A DNA stretch of 64,000 bases. It comes from an uncultured Paracoccaceae bacterium (GTDB taxonomy: Bacteria > Pseudomonadota > Alphaproteobacteria > Rhodobacterales > Rhodobacteraceae). The notes beneath the pieces were generated by a model that saw only the letters and a list, made by a program, of their open reading frames with translations, was not told the origin of the DNA and ran no database searches. The stretch's first letter is position 1. Each line of letters opens with the position of its first letter. Of this stretch, positions 8,515 to 18,036 are shown piece after piece. A program made the translations under genes and the position numbers. The stretch spans positions 62,001 through 126,000 of the forward strand of contig CANNCO010000004.1 in assembly GCA_947503175.1 (NCBI GenBank), in the 5' to 3' direction.

Positions 8515-9005
8515 TACCGCGCGAACACCCCGGCCCCGTCCGCCTTCGGCTCGGGCTTCGGGTAATGGGCCGGATATCCCGGATGGCCATTGCCAAGGCT
8601 CAGATAGAAGTCGGGCCTCTTGACCACAAGCCGAAACCCGCCCCGCCGCTTGACGGGATGATAGATCCTCCGGGGATATGTCAGCACGACGACCCGCTCA
8701 CGACGGAGCGCCGCGGCCTGCGCCTCTGCCTGCAACCGGGCCTCGGCCGCTGCGGCGCGCGCAATCTCCCGGTCCCGAAGAACATCCTCGACGCGGACCG
8801 CGCTGTTTCCCGGCAGGGGTGCAACCTCACGCACGACCGGTCCAGGCACGTTCTCCGGCCCCCGGCTGATCCGGATCGCGCTGCCCGGTCCGCCCATGCT
8901 GCCGGGAAGCGTGTAGGCGGGCGTCGCGGCCTCTTCGGCCACGGCAAATCCCGTCGCGGCCAGCGACACGGCCAGTCCTGCGAACAAAACCTTCAATCCC
9001 GACAT
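8514..9005 (-). CDS. Secreted hypothetical protein
   Basis: The 163-residue product has a clear signal peptide (MSGLKVLFAGLAVSLAATGFAVA) and should be exported. The mature part has a central Ala/Glu/Arg-rich helix (about 90-115) and a basic, Tyr/Pro-rich C-terminus (YPRRIYHPVKRR; HPGYPAHYPKPEPK). I do not recognise a family. The start at 9005 is preceded by AAAGGG; 14 upstream codons would spoil the signal peptide. It overlaps the YdeI-type gene by one base and may be co-expressed. Confidence 0.65.
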   Translation of the reverse strand: MSGLKVLFAGLAVSLAATGFAVAEEAATPAYTLPGSMGGPGSAIRISRGPENVPGPVVREVAPLPGNSAVRVEDVLRDREIARAAAAEARLQAEAQAAALRRERVVVLTYPRRIYHPVKRRGGFRLVVKRPDFYLSLGNGHPGYPAHYPKPEPKADGAGVFAR

Positions 9006-9178
9006 GGGGTGCGACCCTTTCCTGAACAGCGCCCCATCCTGCCACAAATCGCCCTCCCGGTCGATTCACAGGTCCGGCACCCGAATCTGGAACCCGAAAA
9101 GCCGGCCCGTTTCATTGTTCCCGAAATACTCCCGCCGGAGGCACCGCGACCGCCAAAGGCGGGCGCAAAACAAAGCCT

Positions 9179-11974
9179 CTAATGCGCCTCGGCCCAGTTC
9201 GCGCCCTGCCCGGCATCCACGGTCAGGGGCACCGTCAGCTTCACCGCCGGATCGGCCGCCCCCTCCATCACTTCCCGCGCCGCGCCGATCAGATCGTCGA
9301 CGGCACCGTTCTCTACCTCAAAGAGAAGTTCATCATGGACCTGTAAAAGCATTTTCGCGGGCAGTTTTTCGATCGCCTCCGGCATCCGGATCATCGCCCG
9401 CCGGATGACATCCGCCGCCGTTCCCTGGATCGGGGCGTTGATCGCCGCCCTGCGCGCGAACCCCGCCGTGGGGCCTTTCGCGTTGATTTCTGGCGTGTTG
9501 ATCCGCCGCCCGAACAGCGTCTGCACGAAGCCGTTCTCCTTCGCGAAGGCAATGGTGTCGTCCATATAGGCCCGGATCCCCGGAAACCGCTCGAAATAGC
9601 GGTCGATGAAGCCCTGCGCCTCGTCCCTTGGGATCCGCAGGTTCCGCGCCAGACCGAACCCCGAAATCCCATAGATCACGCCGAAATTGATCGCCTTCGC
9701 CTGCCGCCGCACTTCGGGCGTCATCTCGTCCAGCGGCACGTTGAACATCTCCGATGCCGTCGCCGCGTGAATGTCCTGCCCGTCGCGGAACGCCTGTTTC
9801 AGCGCCTCGATATCGGCCACATGGGCCAGAATACGCAGCTCGATCTGGGAATAATCAAGGCTCACCAGCACATTGCCCGGCTCCGCGACAAAGGCTTCAC
9901 GAATGCGCCGCCCCTCTTCGGTCCGCACCGGAATATTCTGCAGGTTCGGGTCGGTCGAGGCCAGCCGTCCGGTATTCGCACCCGCGATGGAATAGGACGT
10001 GTGCACCCGCCCCGTCTCGGCGTTGATATGCTCCTGAAGCGCATCGGTATAAGTCGATTTCAGCTTCGACAACTGCCGCCAGTCCAGCACCCGGCCCGGC
10101 AGTTCATGCTCAGTCGCCAGATCCTCCAAAATATCGGCGCCCGTCGCGTAAGCCCCTGTTTTCCCTTTCTTACCGCCCGGGATGCCCATCTTGTCGAACA
10201 GGATCTCTCCCAGTTGCTTGGGACTGCCAACGTTAAATGTCTCACCGGCCAGCTCGTGTATCTCCGCTTCGAGCCCCGCCATCTTCTGCGCAAACGCGTT
10301 CGACATCCGGCTCAGCGTATCGCGATCCACCTTGATCCCGGACATCTCCATCTTGGCCAGCACCGGCACCAGCGGCCGCTCCAGGGTCTCGTAGACCGTG
10401 GTCACCCGGCTCAGATGCAGTTGTGGCTTCAATACCTGCCAGAGCCGCAGGGTGATATCGGCATCTTCAGCGGCATATTTCACCGCGTCGTCAATCGGCA
10501 CCCGGTCAAAGGTGATCGCAGACTTTCCCGTCCCCAGAAGCGGCTTGATCGGGATCGGCGTATGGCTCAGATACCGCTCGGACAGCGCATCCATCCCGTG
10601 ATTGTGCAGCCCCGCATGCTGCGCATAGGAAATCAGCATCGTGTCGTCGATCGGCGTGATCTGCACCCCGTAACGGGCAAAGATCTTGGCGTCGTACTTC
10701 ATATTCTGGCCGATTTTCATCACCGCGCCGTCTTCCAACAGCGGCTTCAGCATCGCCACGGCCCGCTCCAGGTCCATCTGCCCCTCGGCCAGGTCATCCG
10801 AGCCGAACAGATCATCGGTCGAGGCGGCCTTATGCGTCAGCGGGATATAGCAGGCCTGCCCGGCATCGACGGCCAGCGAGATGCCCACAAGCCCGGCCGT
10901 CATCTCGTTCAGGCCGGTGGTTTCGGTATCGATCGCGACCCAGCCCCGCGCATTGGCCCGGTCGATCCATACCTGCAAGGCGGCTTCATCGCGCACACAT
11001 TCATAGGCGTCGGCGTCGATCGGCGGTACCTCCGGCATCGCCGGGTCATCCACCTTGCGCTCGACCTCGGGGATCGCCGGGGCTTCGACACCAAGCTCTT
11101 CAGCCACGCGCTTGGTGATCGTGCGAAACTCCAGATCCGTCAGGAACTTGAGCAGATCGTCCGACACGGGCTCACGCACCTCAAGCGTGTCGATCTCATA
11201 GTCCAGATCCATATCGCAATCGAGCTGCACCAGTTTTTTCGACAGCCGGATCTGATCGGCATGATTGATCAGCGTCTCGCGCCTTTTGGGTTGCTTGATC
11301 TCTTCCGCGCGCTCCAGAAGCGTTTCCAGATCGCCATATTCGTTGATCAGAAGCGCCGCGGTCTTGATCCCGATCCCCGGCGCGCCGGGGACGTTGTCGA
11401 CACTGTCACCGGCCAGCGCCTGCACGTCCACCACCCGGTCCGGCCCGACCCCGAACTTGTCCTGCACCCCCTCCACGCCGATCCGGGCGTTCTTCATGGC
11501 GTCGAACATCTCGACCCCGTCGCCCACAAGCTGCATCAGGTCCTTGTCCGAACTGATGATCGTGACCCGCCCGCCGGCGTCCCGTGCCTTGCAGGCAAGG
11601 GTTGCGATGATGTCATCGGCCTCGAACCCTTCCTGCTCCAGACAGGCGATGTTGAAGGCCCGCGTGGCCTCGCGCGTCAGCGGGATTTGCGGACGCAGGT
11701 CCTCGGGCATCTCGTCCCGGTTCGCCTTGTACTGGTCGAACATCTCGTTCCGGAATGTGTGGCTGCCCTTGTCGAACACCACCGCCGCATGGGTCGGTGC
11801 ATCGGGGCCCTTGTTGTCCTGGATCATCTTCCAGAGCATGTTCACGAAACCCGATATCGCCCCCACCGGCAGCCCATCGGACTTGCGCGTCAGGGGCGGC
11901 AGCGCGTGATAGGCGCGAAAGATGAAAGCCGAGCCATCGACCAGATGCAGGTGGGAGCCTTTTCCGAACGTCAC
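9179..11974 (-). CDS. polA: DNA polymerase I
   Basis: At 931 residues this is full-length PolA with three activities for Okazaki-fragment processing and excision repair. The N-terminal 5'-3' exonuclease domain carries VVFDKGSHTFR, EADDIIATLA and ISSDKDLMQLV. The 3'-5' proofreading domain keeps its metal motif (AIDTETTGL), so proofreading should be active. The polymerase domain has motif A LDYSQIELRILAH and motif C QVHDELLFEV. The start codon is GTG at 11974, with GGAGG seven bases upstream. A very long open frame on the opposite strand is a codon-bias shadow. Confidence 0.97.
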   Translation of the reverse strand: MTFGKGSHLHLVDGSAFIFRAYHALPPLTRKSDGLPVGAISGFVNMLWKMIQDNKGPDAPTHAAVVFDKGSHTFRNEMFDQYKANRDEMPEDLRPQIPLTREATRAFNIACLEQEGFEADDIIATLACKARDAGGRVTIISSDKDLMQLVGDGVEMFDAMKNARIGVEGVQDKFGVGPDRVVDVQALAGDSVDNVPGAPGIGIKTAALLINEYGDLETLLERAEEIKQPKRRETLINHADQIRLSKKLVQLDCDMDLDYEIDTLEVREPVSDDLLKFLTDLEFRTITKRVAEELGVEAPAIPEVERKVDDPAMPEVPPIDADAYECVRDEAALQVWIDRANARGWVAIDTETTGLNEMTAGLVGISLAVDAGQACYIPLTHKAASTDDLFGSDDLAEGQMDLERAVAMLKPLLEDGAVMKIGQNMKYDAKIFARYGVQITPIDDTMLISYAQHAGLHNHGMDALSERYLSHTPIPIKPLLGTGKSAITFDRVPIDDAVKYAAEDADITLRLWQVLKPQLHLSRVTTVYETLERPLVPVLAKMEMSGIKVDRDTLSRMSNAFAQKMAGLEAEIHELAGETFNVGSPKQLGEILFDKMGIPGGKKGKTGAYATGADILEDLATEHELPGRVLDWRQLSKLKSTYTDALQEHINAETGRVHTSYSIAGANTGRLASTDPNLQNIPVRTEEGRRIREAFVAEPGNVLVSLDYSQIELRILAHVADIEALKQAFRDGQDIHAATASEMFNVPLDEMTPEVRRQAKAINFGVIYGISGFGLARNLRIPRDEAQGFIDRYFERFPGIRAYMDDTIAFAKENGFVQTLFGRRINTPEINAKGPTAGFARRAAINAPIQGTAADVIRRAMIRMPEAIEKLPAKMLLQVHDELLFEVENGAVDDLIGAAREVMEGAADPAVKLTVPLTVDAGQGANWAEAH

Positions 11975-12038
11975 GTGATTACCTCCGCTGCGACTATCGA
12001 AGTGATGCCACGATCAGGGTCGATCCGCCAGTCGCAGA

Positions 12039-12713
12039 TCATCCCCCTTGTGGAACGCGAAACCACCTTAGCGAAAGATCGACCGAATGGGGGATCGGGG
12101 TCCACCGTCCGATGGCGATGCCTGCCTGTGCCAGCATCTCGCCGACCCAGACATTACAGGTACGAAACAGGTGGAACGGCCCGCGCGCGGTAAAAAACGC
12201 GTCGTTCTCGCTGAAGCCGTCGTGGTCGATGGGTTCGGCGGCGCGGGCTTCTTGTTCGAGCGCCGCTATCAGGCGGTCGAACTGCGCGTTGCTCAGGTTC
12301 AGCCATCGCAGCCCCGGAGCCGTGGCGGGCAAGGTCCCGAGAACATCGACGCGCAAGACCGCGTCGTCGCCGGTGGCGCCGCGCCAGAGCGCCCGAAACG
12401 AGACATCGCTGTAACCTCCAACCGTCGTGTAGAAATCCCGCGCGCCCCAGCCCACAAGAATCCAGCGGACGTCGGGGTGAGCCAACGGAACGCCCGCCCG
12501 ATGCGCGAACTGAAACACATCGCGGGTGCGGTTCGTCGAAGGCACCAGGAAATCATAGTGGATCGGCCCGCGGATCAGCCCGACCGTGATTTCGGGAGGG
12601 CCGCCTCGGTCAGGACTGACCGGCGCAGGCAGGATCGCTCCGGCCAAGGCGGCAAACAGGTAGACGACAGGCAACAGTGCGACAAGGCCCAGCCACTGAA
12701 CCAGACGCCTCAC
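12039..12713 (-). CDS. TIGR02117/DUF2459 family membrane-anchored protein
   Basis: The roughly 224-residue product has one N-terminal membrane anchor (LGLVALLPVVYLFAALAGAI) and a soluble domain typical of the TIGR02117 (DUF2459) family, with HYDFLVP, WILVGWGARDFYTT and TCNVWVGEMLAQAG; the function of the family is unknown. I chose the GTG at 12713, two bases after the stop of the upstream zinc-finger gene, because the open frame further upstream runs antisense through that gene's region; an ATG at 12770 remains possible. The two genes appear to form an operon. Confidence 0.7.
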   Translation of the reverse strand: MRRLVQWLGLVALLPVVYLFAALAGAILPAPVSPDRGGPPEITVGLIRGPIHYDFLVPSTNRTRDVFQFAHRAGVPLAHPDVRWILVGWGARDFYTTVGGYSDVSFRALWRGATGDDAVLRVDVLGTLPATAPGLRWLNLSNAQFDRLIAALEQEARAAEPIDHDGFSENDAFFTARGPFHLFRTCNVWVGEMLAQAGIAIGRWTPIPHSVDLSLRWFRVPQGG

Positions 12714-12715
12714 GG

Positions 12716-12913
12716 TCAATCGGAACCGGCAAAATCTTCGTGGATAAAACGTTTGTCGCAATAACCGCATTCGACCCAGCCGATCTTGGGAGAAATCGAC
12801 AGCCAGACACGTGGGTGGCCCAATGCACCGCCGCCGCCGTCGCAGGCGACGCGGAAGGTCGACACGACCTCGGTTTCAGGGACGTCGGGCGCGGAGCGAT
12901 CTTCGTCGGACAT
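12716..12913 (-). CDS. Small CHCC zinc-finger protein
   Basis: The 65-residue protein carries the zf-CHCC pattern: Cys in [10 protein letters not shown], His in GHPRVWL, and two Cys in [10 protein letters not shown]. It resembles the bacterial relatives of mitochondrial NDUFS6, which bind zinc near respiratory complex I. The role in this organism is inferred. The ATG at 12913 is preceded by an AAGGAAAG-like Shine-Dalgarno. It lies immediately upstream of the TIGR02117 gene and diverges from the ABC ATPase gene. Confidence 0.82.
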   Translation of the reverse strand: MSDEDRSAPDVPETEVVSTFRVACDGGGGALGHPRVWLSISPKIGWVECGYCDKRFIHEDFAGSD

Positions 12914-12999
12914 GGGCTTTCCTTGCTTGTGAACCGGTCGCGCCCGGCCTAGGTCTGGGCGCATGATAGTCACCGCTGAACCGGGCACAAGGGGCTGAG

Positions 13000-13932
13000 A
13001 TGAGCCAGAGCGCCGCGATAGAAATCGAAGGCCTGCGCAAGACTTACCGCGGGTCTGCCCGCGCAGGTCCACAGGAGGCGCTGAAGGGCATCGACCTGAC
13101 GATTCCCGCAGGTTCGATCTTTGGCCTTCTGGGGCCGAACGGGGCCGGGAAATCGACCCTGATCAACATCATGGCCGGGCTGGTCATCAAGACATCCGGC
13201 AAGGTGCGTATCTGGGGCTTCGATCAGGATGTGAACCCGCGACAGTCGCGCGCCGCCATTGGTGTGATGCCGCAGGAGCTGAACCTTGATCCGTTCTTCA
13301 CACCGCGCGGTGCGTTGAACGTGCAGGCGGGGCTTTACGGCGTGCCGAAGTCCCAGCGGCGGACCGATGAAATCCTTGAAATGATTGGACTTACAGACAA
13401 GGCCGATGCCTACGCCCGCAGCCTGTCGGGCGGGATGCAGCGGCGGCTTTTGCTGGGCAAGGCACTGGTCCATACGCCACAGATCCTGGTGCTGGACGAA
13501 CCCACGGCGGGTGTCGATATCGAGCTGCGCAAGATGCTGTGGACCAATGTGCGCAAGCTGAACGCGCAAGGCATGACGATCATTCTGACGACCCATTACC
13601 TCGAAGAAGCGCAGGAGATGTGCGACGAAATAGCGATCATCAATCACGGCTCCGTGGTCGCGCGCGACACGACCTCGGCGCTTCTTGGCCGGATCGATGC
13701 GCGGACGATGGTGATCGTTCCCGAGGGCGACGTACCGGCGAGCCTGACGCTGCCCCATGGGGCGAAGTCGCATATGCGGGAGGATGGCGCGCTGGCGATC
13801 AGTTTTGCCCGGAAAGACGTCACACCAGGTGCGATACTCGAGGCGCTTCGAACCGGCGGCGTGACGATCCGGGACGTTGCCACCGAAGAGGCGGACCTGG
13901 AGGATGTGTTTCTCGAACTGACGCGCAGCTAG
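13000..13932 (+). CDS. ABC transporter ATP-binding protein (ABC-2 export type)
   Basis: The 310-residue cytoplasmic ATPase has all nucleotide-binding motifs: Walker [10 protein letters not shown], signature LSGGMQRR, Walker [13 protein letters not shown] and the switch TTHYLEEA. The C-terminal extension of about 90 residues and the family style (GLRKTYRG...[11 protein letters not shown]) match YadG-like exporters that work with an ABC-2 permease. No permease gene adjoins: the next gene is a convergent TauE carrier and upstream is a divergent operon. The partner must lie elsewhere or is missing. Its TAG stop lies within CTAG, shared with the convergent gene. Confidence 0.88.
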   Translation: MSQSAAIEIEGLRKTYRGSARAGPQEALKGIDLTIPAGSIFGLLGPNGAGKSTLINIMAGLVIKTSGKVRIWGFDQDVNPRQSRAAIGVMPQELNLDPFFTPRGALNVQAGLYGVPKSQRRTDEILEMIGLTDKADAYARSLSGGMQRRLLLGKALVHTPQILVLDEPTAGVDIELRKMLWTNVRKLNAQGMTIILTTHYLEEAQEMCDEIAIINHGSVVARDTTSALLGRIDARTMVIVPEGDVPASLTLPHGAKSHMREDGALAISFARKDVTPGAILEALRTGGVTIRDVATEEADLEDVFLELTRS

Positions 13933-14687
13933 CCCATCAACCCGCGTCGGACGAGGTTCAGCCCGGCAACGACTAGTACGATCAGGGTCAACCGTCGGAA
14001 CATCACCTGGTCGATCCGGTCCTGCACAAGCTGCCCAATGAACAGACCCAGAAGCGCCGGGATCAGCATGGTCGCCGAAAGCTGCGCCGTGCCCCAGGTC
14101 AGAACGCCCGACTGGATGTGTGAACCCATCAGCATGATCGCGCCGGATCCATAGACGACGCCCTGCACCCGCACATGTTCGCGTTTCTCGATGTCGAGCG
14201 CCGTCAGATATGCCACCGTCGGCGGGCCCCAGACACCTGACAGCCCGCCGATGAACCCGGCAATCGCACCGATTGTCACCTCGACGCGGCGCCGTGCCTC
14301 GGGCGGGAAGCGCAGCTTCCAGCCCATCAATTGCAGGAACGAGAAGATTACCACCGGCACACCGAGGATCAGGAACATCGCGTATTCCGGCAGGACGTTG
14401 ATCAGTTGCGCGCTGAAGATCAGCACGATCCACAACACCAGGATGTAACGCCAGTGGACGCGCATCGCACCGACCGCCGCGCGCCAGCCGGTTCGCAGGG
14501 CCTGCCAGACATTCGTTGCGACGGCGGGAAGAATCAGCACCGCAAGCGCCAGTTCCGGCGGCAGGATCGTCGCCATGCCCGAAATCATCACCATCGGCAG
14601 GGCGAAACCCACCACGCCCTTCACGAATCCCGCGAACACGGTGACCGCGATCGCGATGATCCAGATTTCCGGTGCTAGTTCAGGCAT
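13929..14687 (-). CDS. TauE/SafE family membrane permease
   Basis: The 252-residue protein has about eight hydrophobic segments and the TauE/SafE repeat signature: FVKGVVGFALPMVMI near the N-terminus and FIGGLSGVWGPPTVAYL in the middle. Members export sulfite, sulfoacetate or other organosulfur anions, or act as uncharacterised anion carriers; nothing adjacent fixes the substrate. It ends in the same CTAG as the ABC gene. Confidence 0.85.
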   Translation of the reverse strand: MPELAPEIWIIAIAVTVFAGFVKGVVGFALPMVMISGMATILPPELALAVLILPAVATNVWQALRTGWRAAVGAMRVHWRYILVLWIVLIFSAQLINVLPEYAMFLILGVPVVIFSFLQLMGWKLRFPPEARRRVEVTIGAIAGFIGGLSGVWGPPTVAYLTALDIEKREHVRVQGVVYGSGAIMLMGSHIQSGVLTWGTAQLSATMLIPALLGLFIGQLVQDRIDQVMFRRLTLIVLVVAGLNLVRRGLMG

Positions 14688-14855
14688 TTCAGGTGCATTT
14701 CCTTATGGATTCGGACATATCTCAGCCTGCGGGGATGCGCACCCGCTAATCTGTTGAGTAATCATTGTTCAAAATGTCGCCCCTTTGTGAAATGTTGTTG
14801 CCCAGACGCTGCGTTTGCACTACGTCCTTCGCAACTGCAGAATAGGAGCACTGCA

Positions 14856-16541
14856 ATGGCCCATGACGGACAGGATTCTCCCGTGGCACAACCGGCACTT
14901 CTTCCCGACCTGCTGCGTCTGACCTCCGACGCCGTTCCAGCCGCCGAGGCGCTTCTGGAGCGGGCGACGGTCCGCGTGCGCGAGATTGTCGAAGAGGACG
15001 GAAAGGTTTCGGCCGCGCTTCTGGAGACCAACCAGACCGCCGCGCATGGCCTTGCCTGGCTTGCAACCTATGTCGAGGCGCTGCGCCAGATGCAGGGTTG
15101 GGCCGAGCGCCTCGAGGCGGACGACAAGTTCGGCGAGACCGAGGCGCTGATTCACCAGATCGCGTTCGGTGAATACCTCTGGCAGATCTATGGCGGTTTG
15201 CCGATGAACCAGGGCGAACTGGTGCGCCCGCAGGATATGGGCCTGACGCAGGACGATCAGCGCGCGATGATGACCCCATCCGTGATGACGCTGACCCAAC
15301 AAGGCAACAGCCAGGACGCGCGCACGCGTCTGGTCGACCTGATGCGCGAACATGCCGCCAATATCACTGTGGGTGCGGCGGGAATCGACGACGAGTTGGA
15401 GATGATCCGCGAGCAGTTCCGCCGCTTCACCATCGAGAAGGTCGAACCCCACGCCCATGACTGGCATCTGAAGGACGAACTGATCCCGATGGACGTCATC
15501 TCGGAGCTTTCCGAGATGGGCGTGTTCGGCCTGACGATCCCCGAGGAGTTCGGCGGTTTCGGCCTGTCGAAGATGTCGATGGCGGTTGTCAGCGAAGAAT
15601 TGTCGCGCGGCTATATCGGCGTCGGGTCGCTGGGCACCCGGTCAGAGATTGCCGCCGAGCTGATCTTGTGCGGCGGCACCGACGAGCAGAAGGAAAAGTG
15701 GTTGCCGGGCCTCGCCTCGGGTGAGATTCTGCCGACGGCGGTGTTTACCGAACCGAATACCGGTTCGGACCTTGGGGCCTTGCGCACGCGCGCCACCAAG
15801 GATGGCGACGACTGGACGATCACAGGCAACAAGACATGGATCACCCATGCCGCCCGCACCCATGTGATGACGGTGCTGGCGCGGACCGTGCCCGACACGA
15901 CCGACTATCGCGGGCTGTCGATGTTCCTGGCCGAAAAGACCCCCGGCACCGACGAAGATCCGTTCCCGACAGAGGGTATGACCGGCGGCGAGATCGAAGT
16001 TCTGGGCTATCGCGGGATGAAGGAATACGAACTGGCCTTCGACGGATTCAGGGTCAAGGGCGAGAACCTGTTGGGGATGACCGAGGGTCAGGGCTTCAAG
16101 CAATTGATGCAGACCTTCGAATCCGCCCGCATCCAGACCGCCGCACGGGCGGTGGGCGTCGCGCAGTCGGCACTGGATATCTCGATCAGATATGCCGAGG
16201 ACCGCAAGCAATTCGGCAAATCGCTGATCGAGTTTCCGCGCGTCTCCGGCAAGCTGGCGATGATGGCGGTCGAGATCATGGTGGCGCGGCAACTGACTTA
16301 TTTCTCGGCCCGCGAGAAGGATAACGACCGGCGCTGCGACCTTGAGGCCGGGATGGCTAAACTTCTGGGTGCGCGCGTGGCCTGGGCGGCTGCCGATAAC
16401 GGGCTTCAGATCCATGGCGGCAACGGCTTTGCGATGGAATACGCGATCAGCCGGGTGCTGTGCGATGCACGGATCCTGAACATCTTTGAAGGCGCGGCAG
16501 AGATACAGGCGCAGGTTATCGCCAGACGGTTGTTGGGGTAG
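14856..16541 (+). CDS. mcd: Acyl-CoA dehydrogenase, probably (2S)-methylsuccinyl-CoA dehydrogenase
   Basis: The 561-residue flavoenzyme is about 180 residues longer than ordinary acyl-CoA dehydrogenases. Residues about 1-165 form a helical extension; the standard domains follow (WHLKDELIPMDVISELSEMGVFGLTIPEEFGG region; FTEPNTGSDLGALRTRA; LQIHGGNGFAMEYAISRVL; FEGAAEIQAQVIARRLLG, with Glu in the FEG motif). This layout is known from methylsuccinyl-CoA dehydrogenase, which makes mesaconyl-CoA in the ethylmalonyl-CoA pathway for acetate growth, common in Rhodobacteraceae. Other pathway genes are absent from the window, so the specific assignment is an inference. The ATG at 14856 has AGGAG eight bases upstream. 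Confidence 0.8.
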   Translation: MAHDGQDSPVAQPALLPDLLRLTSDAVPAAEALLERATVRVREIVEEDGKVSAALLETNQTAAHGLAWLATYVEALRQMQGWAERLEADDKFGETEALIHQIAFGEYLWQIYGGLPMNQGELVRPQDMGLTQDDQRAMMTPSVMTLTQQGNSQDARTRLVDLMREHAANITVGAAGIDDELEMIREQFRRFTIEKVEPHAHDWHLKDELIPMDVISELSEMGVFGLTIPEEFGGFGLSKMSMAVVSEELSRGYIGVGSLGTRSEIAAELILCGGTDEQKEKWLPGLASGEILPTAVFTEPNTGSDLGALRTRATKDGDDWTITGNKTWITHAARTHVMTVLARTVPDTTDYRGLSMFLAEKTPGTDEDPFPTEGMTGGEIEVLGYRGMKEYELAFDGFRVKGENLLGMTEGQGFKQLMQTFESARIQTAARAVGVAQSALDISIRYAEDRKQFGKSLIEFPRVSGKLAMMAVEIMVARQLTYFSAREKDNDRRCDLEAGMAKLLGARVAWAAADNGLQIHGGNGFAMEYAISRVLCDARILNIFEGAAEIQAQVIARRLLG

Positions 16542-16614
16542 GAAACGCCATTCAGGCATTGCATTGGGCGAAGTGGCGCTACCTCTATTCCAAGACAACT
16601 CACGCGAGCATTCA

Positions 16615-17631
16615 ATGCCAGAAACTGTTCTTTTGACCGGTGTCACCGGTTTCATCGCCAAACGGATCGCACTTGACCTTCTGAACGCCGGTCATGCCGT
16701 ACGCGGGTCGCTGCGCAGTCTTGACCGGGCCGATGAGGTACGCGCGGCGGTGCGTCCCCGCCTGACAGACGATGCGGCGCTTGATCGGCTGGAGTTCGTA
16801 TCGCTCGATCTGAGCGCCGATGACGGCTGGACAGACGCGATGGCCGGCATCGACGTGCTGATGCACACCGCATCCCCGTTTCCGATGGTCGCCCCCAAGG
16901 ATGAGGATCAGATCATACGCCCCGCCGTGGATGGCACGTTGCGGGCGCTCAAGGCAGCGCATGGGGCGGGTGTGTTCCGGGTGGTGCTGACCTCTTCGGT
17001 TGTGGCGATCGAGGCAAAGGACAATCCGGATGGCACGCCGTTTACCGAGGCTGACTGGAGCGATCCCGATCACCCGAAATCGACTGCCTATTACAAGTCC
17101 AAGACCCTGGCAGAACGGGCGGCATGGGCGTTTTGCGAAGATCACCCGGAGATGCGGCTGACCACGATCAATCCTGCTCTCGTGCTGGGGCGGCCTCTGG
17201 ACCGGAACTACGGAACCTCTTTGCAGGTTATCGAACGGATCATGGGTGCAAAGGATCCGGCATTGCCCGATATCGGGTTCGGTATCGTCGATGTGGCAGA
17301 GGTTTCGGCGATGCATCTTGCCGCGATGGCGCGGCCGGAGACGGCCGGAAGCCGGTATATCGCCTCCGGCCACTCGGCCAAGATGCCGGAAATCGCGATG
17401 CATCTGAACGGTCTCTATCCGGACCGGAAGATACCGACACGCCGCGCGCCGCGTGTCTTGCTGCGTTTCCTGTCTCTTTTCGACCCCTCGATCCGAACCA
17501 TCCTGCCCGCATTGGGCAACACGCCTCGCTTCGACAACGGAGCGTCCCAACGGGATCTTGGGGTCGCATTCCAGCCCTGGACGGATACGGTGGCCGCCTC
17601 GGCAGCCTTTTTGGCCGAGGAACCCCGCTAG
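16615..17631 (+). CDS. NAD(P)-dependent epimerase/reductase of the extended SDR family
   Basis: The 338-residue protein opens with the Rossmann motif LLTGVTGFIAKRIALDLL and has the SDR catalytic pair in TAYYKSKTLAERAAW (Tyr and Lys) with Ser in VVLTSSVVAIE. The overall pattern, including HTASPFP, resembles dihydroflavonol-4-reductase-like and aldehyde reductase members. The substrate is unknown. It starts 73 bases after mcd and is followed nine bases later by the META-domain gene, so the three may form one transcript. The ATG at 16615 is preferred over the longer frame, which overlaps mcd. Confidence 0.85.
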   Translation: MPETVLLTGVTGFIAKRIALDLLNAGHAVRGSLRSLDRADEVRAAVRPRLTDDAALDRLEFVSLDLSADDGWTDAMAGIDVLMHTASPFPMVAPKDEDQIIRPAVDGTLRALKAAHGAGVFRVVLTSSVVAIEAKDNPDGTPFTEADWSDPDHPKSTAYYKSKTLAERAAWAFCEDHPEMRLTTINPALVLGRPLDRNYGTSLQVIERIMGAKDPALPDIGFGIVDVAEVSAMHLAAMARPETAGSRYIASGHSAKMPEIAMHLNGLYPDRKIPTRRAPRVLLRFLSLFDPSIRTILPALGNTPRFDNGASQRDLGVAFQPWTDTVAASAAFLAEEPR

Positions 17632-17640
17632 GAAGACGCG

Positions 17641-18036
17641 ATGCGGTCAGCCCTTCTGATCCTGTTTATGGCGGCGGCCACGTCCTGCGGCGGGGGCAAG
17701 ACGATCTCGGGCTATGCCGACAGGTCTGCGGTCTTTCGTTTGGCAGAAGTCGATGGTGTGACGTTTTCGGCGTCCGCCACGATTTCGTTCCCGGAGGAGG
17801 GCCGGATCGCCGGTCAGGCACCGTGCAACACCTACTCGGCCAGCCAGTCTGCGCCTTATCCGTGGTTTGCGCCCGGGCCGATTGCCGCGACGCGACGCGC
17901 CTGTGCTGATCTGGACGCAGAGACGGTGTTCTTTGAGGCGTTGGCAGAGATGACGCTGGTCGAGGCTTTGGGCGATACCCTGCTTCTGACGAACGAGGCG
18001 GGGCGCGAGATGGTGTTCGGGCGCGTTCAGGACTGA
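17641..18036 (+). CDS. META/HslJ-like lipoprotein
   Basis: A 131-residue protein with a short signal sequence ending in a lipobox-like AATSCGGG, so probably a lipoprotein. The mature part has the META/HslJ feel: a sentence-like [19 protein letters not shown], then [15 protein letters not shown], and [21 protein letters not shown]. HslJ-type domains are linked to heat-induced novobiocin resistance and outer-membrane integrity. Its 3' end overlaps recO on the opposite strand by 10 bases. Confidence 0.7.
   Translation: MRSALLILFMAAATSCGGGKTISGYADRSAVFRLAEVDGVTFSASATISFPEEGRIAGQAPCNTYSASQSAPYPWFAPGPIAATRRACADLDAETVFFEALAEMTLVEALGDTLLLTNEAGREMVFGRVQD

Noticed and set aside
9767-12193. Very long open frame (808 codons) antisense to polA
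   Set aside because: It mirrors polA codon by codon in a GC-rich genome; the product has no domains and no ribosome-binding site, while polA is complete.
12970-14433. 487-codon frame on the minus strand across the ABC gene and TauE gene
   Set aside because: It runs antisense to the ABC ATPase and out of frame with TauE, both of which have clear motifs.
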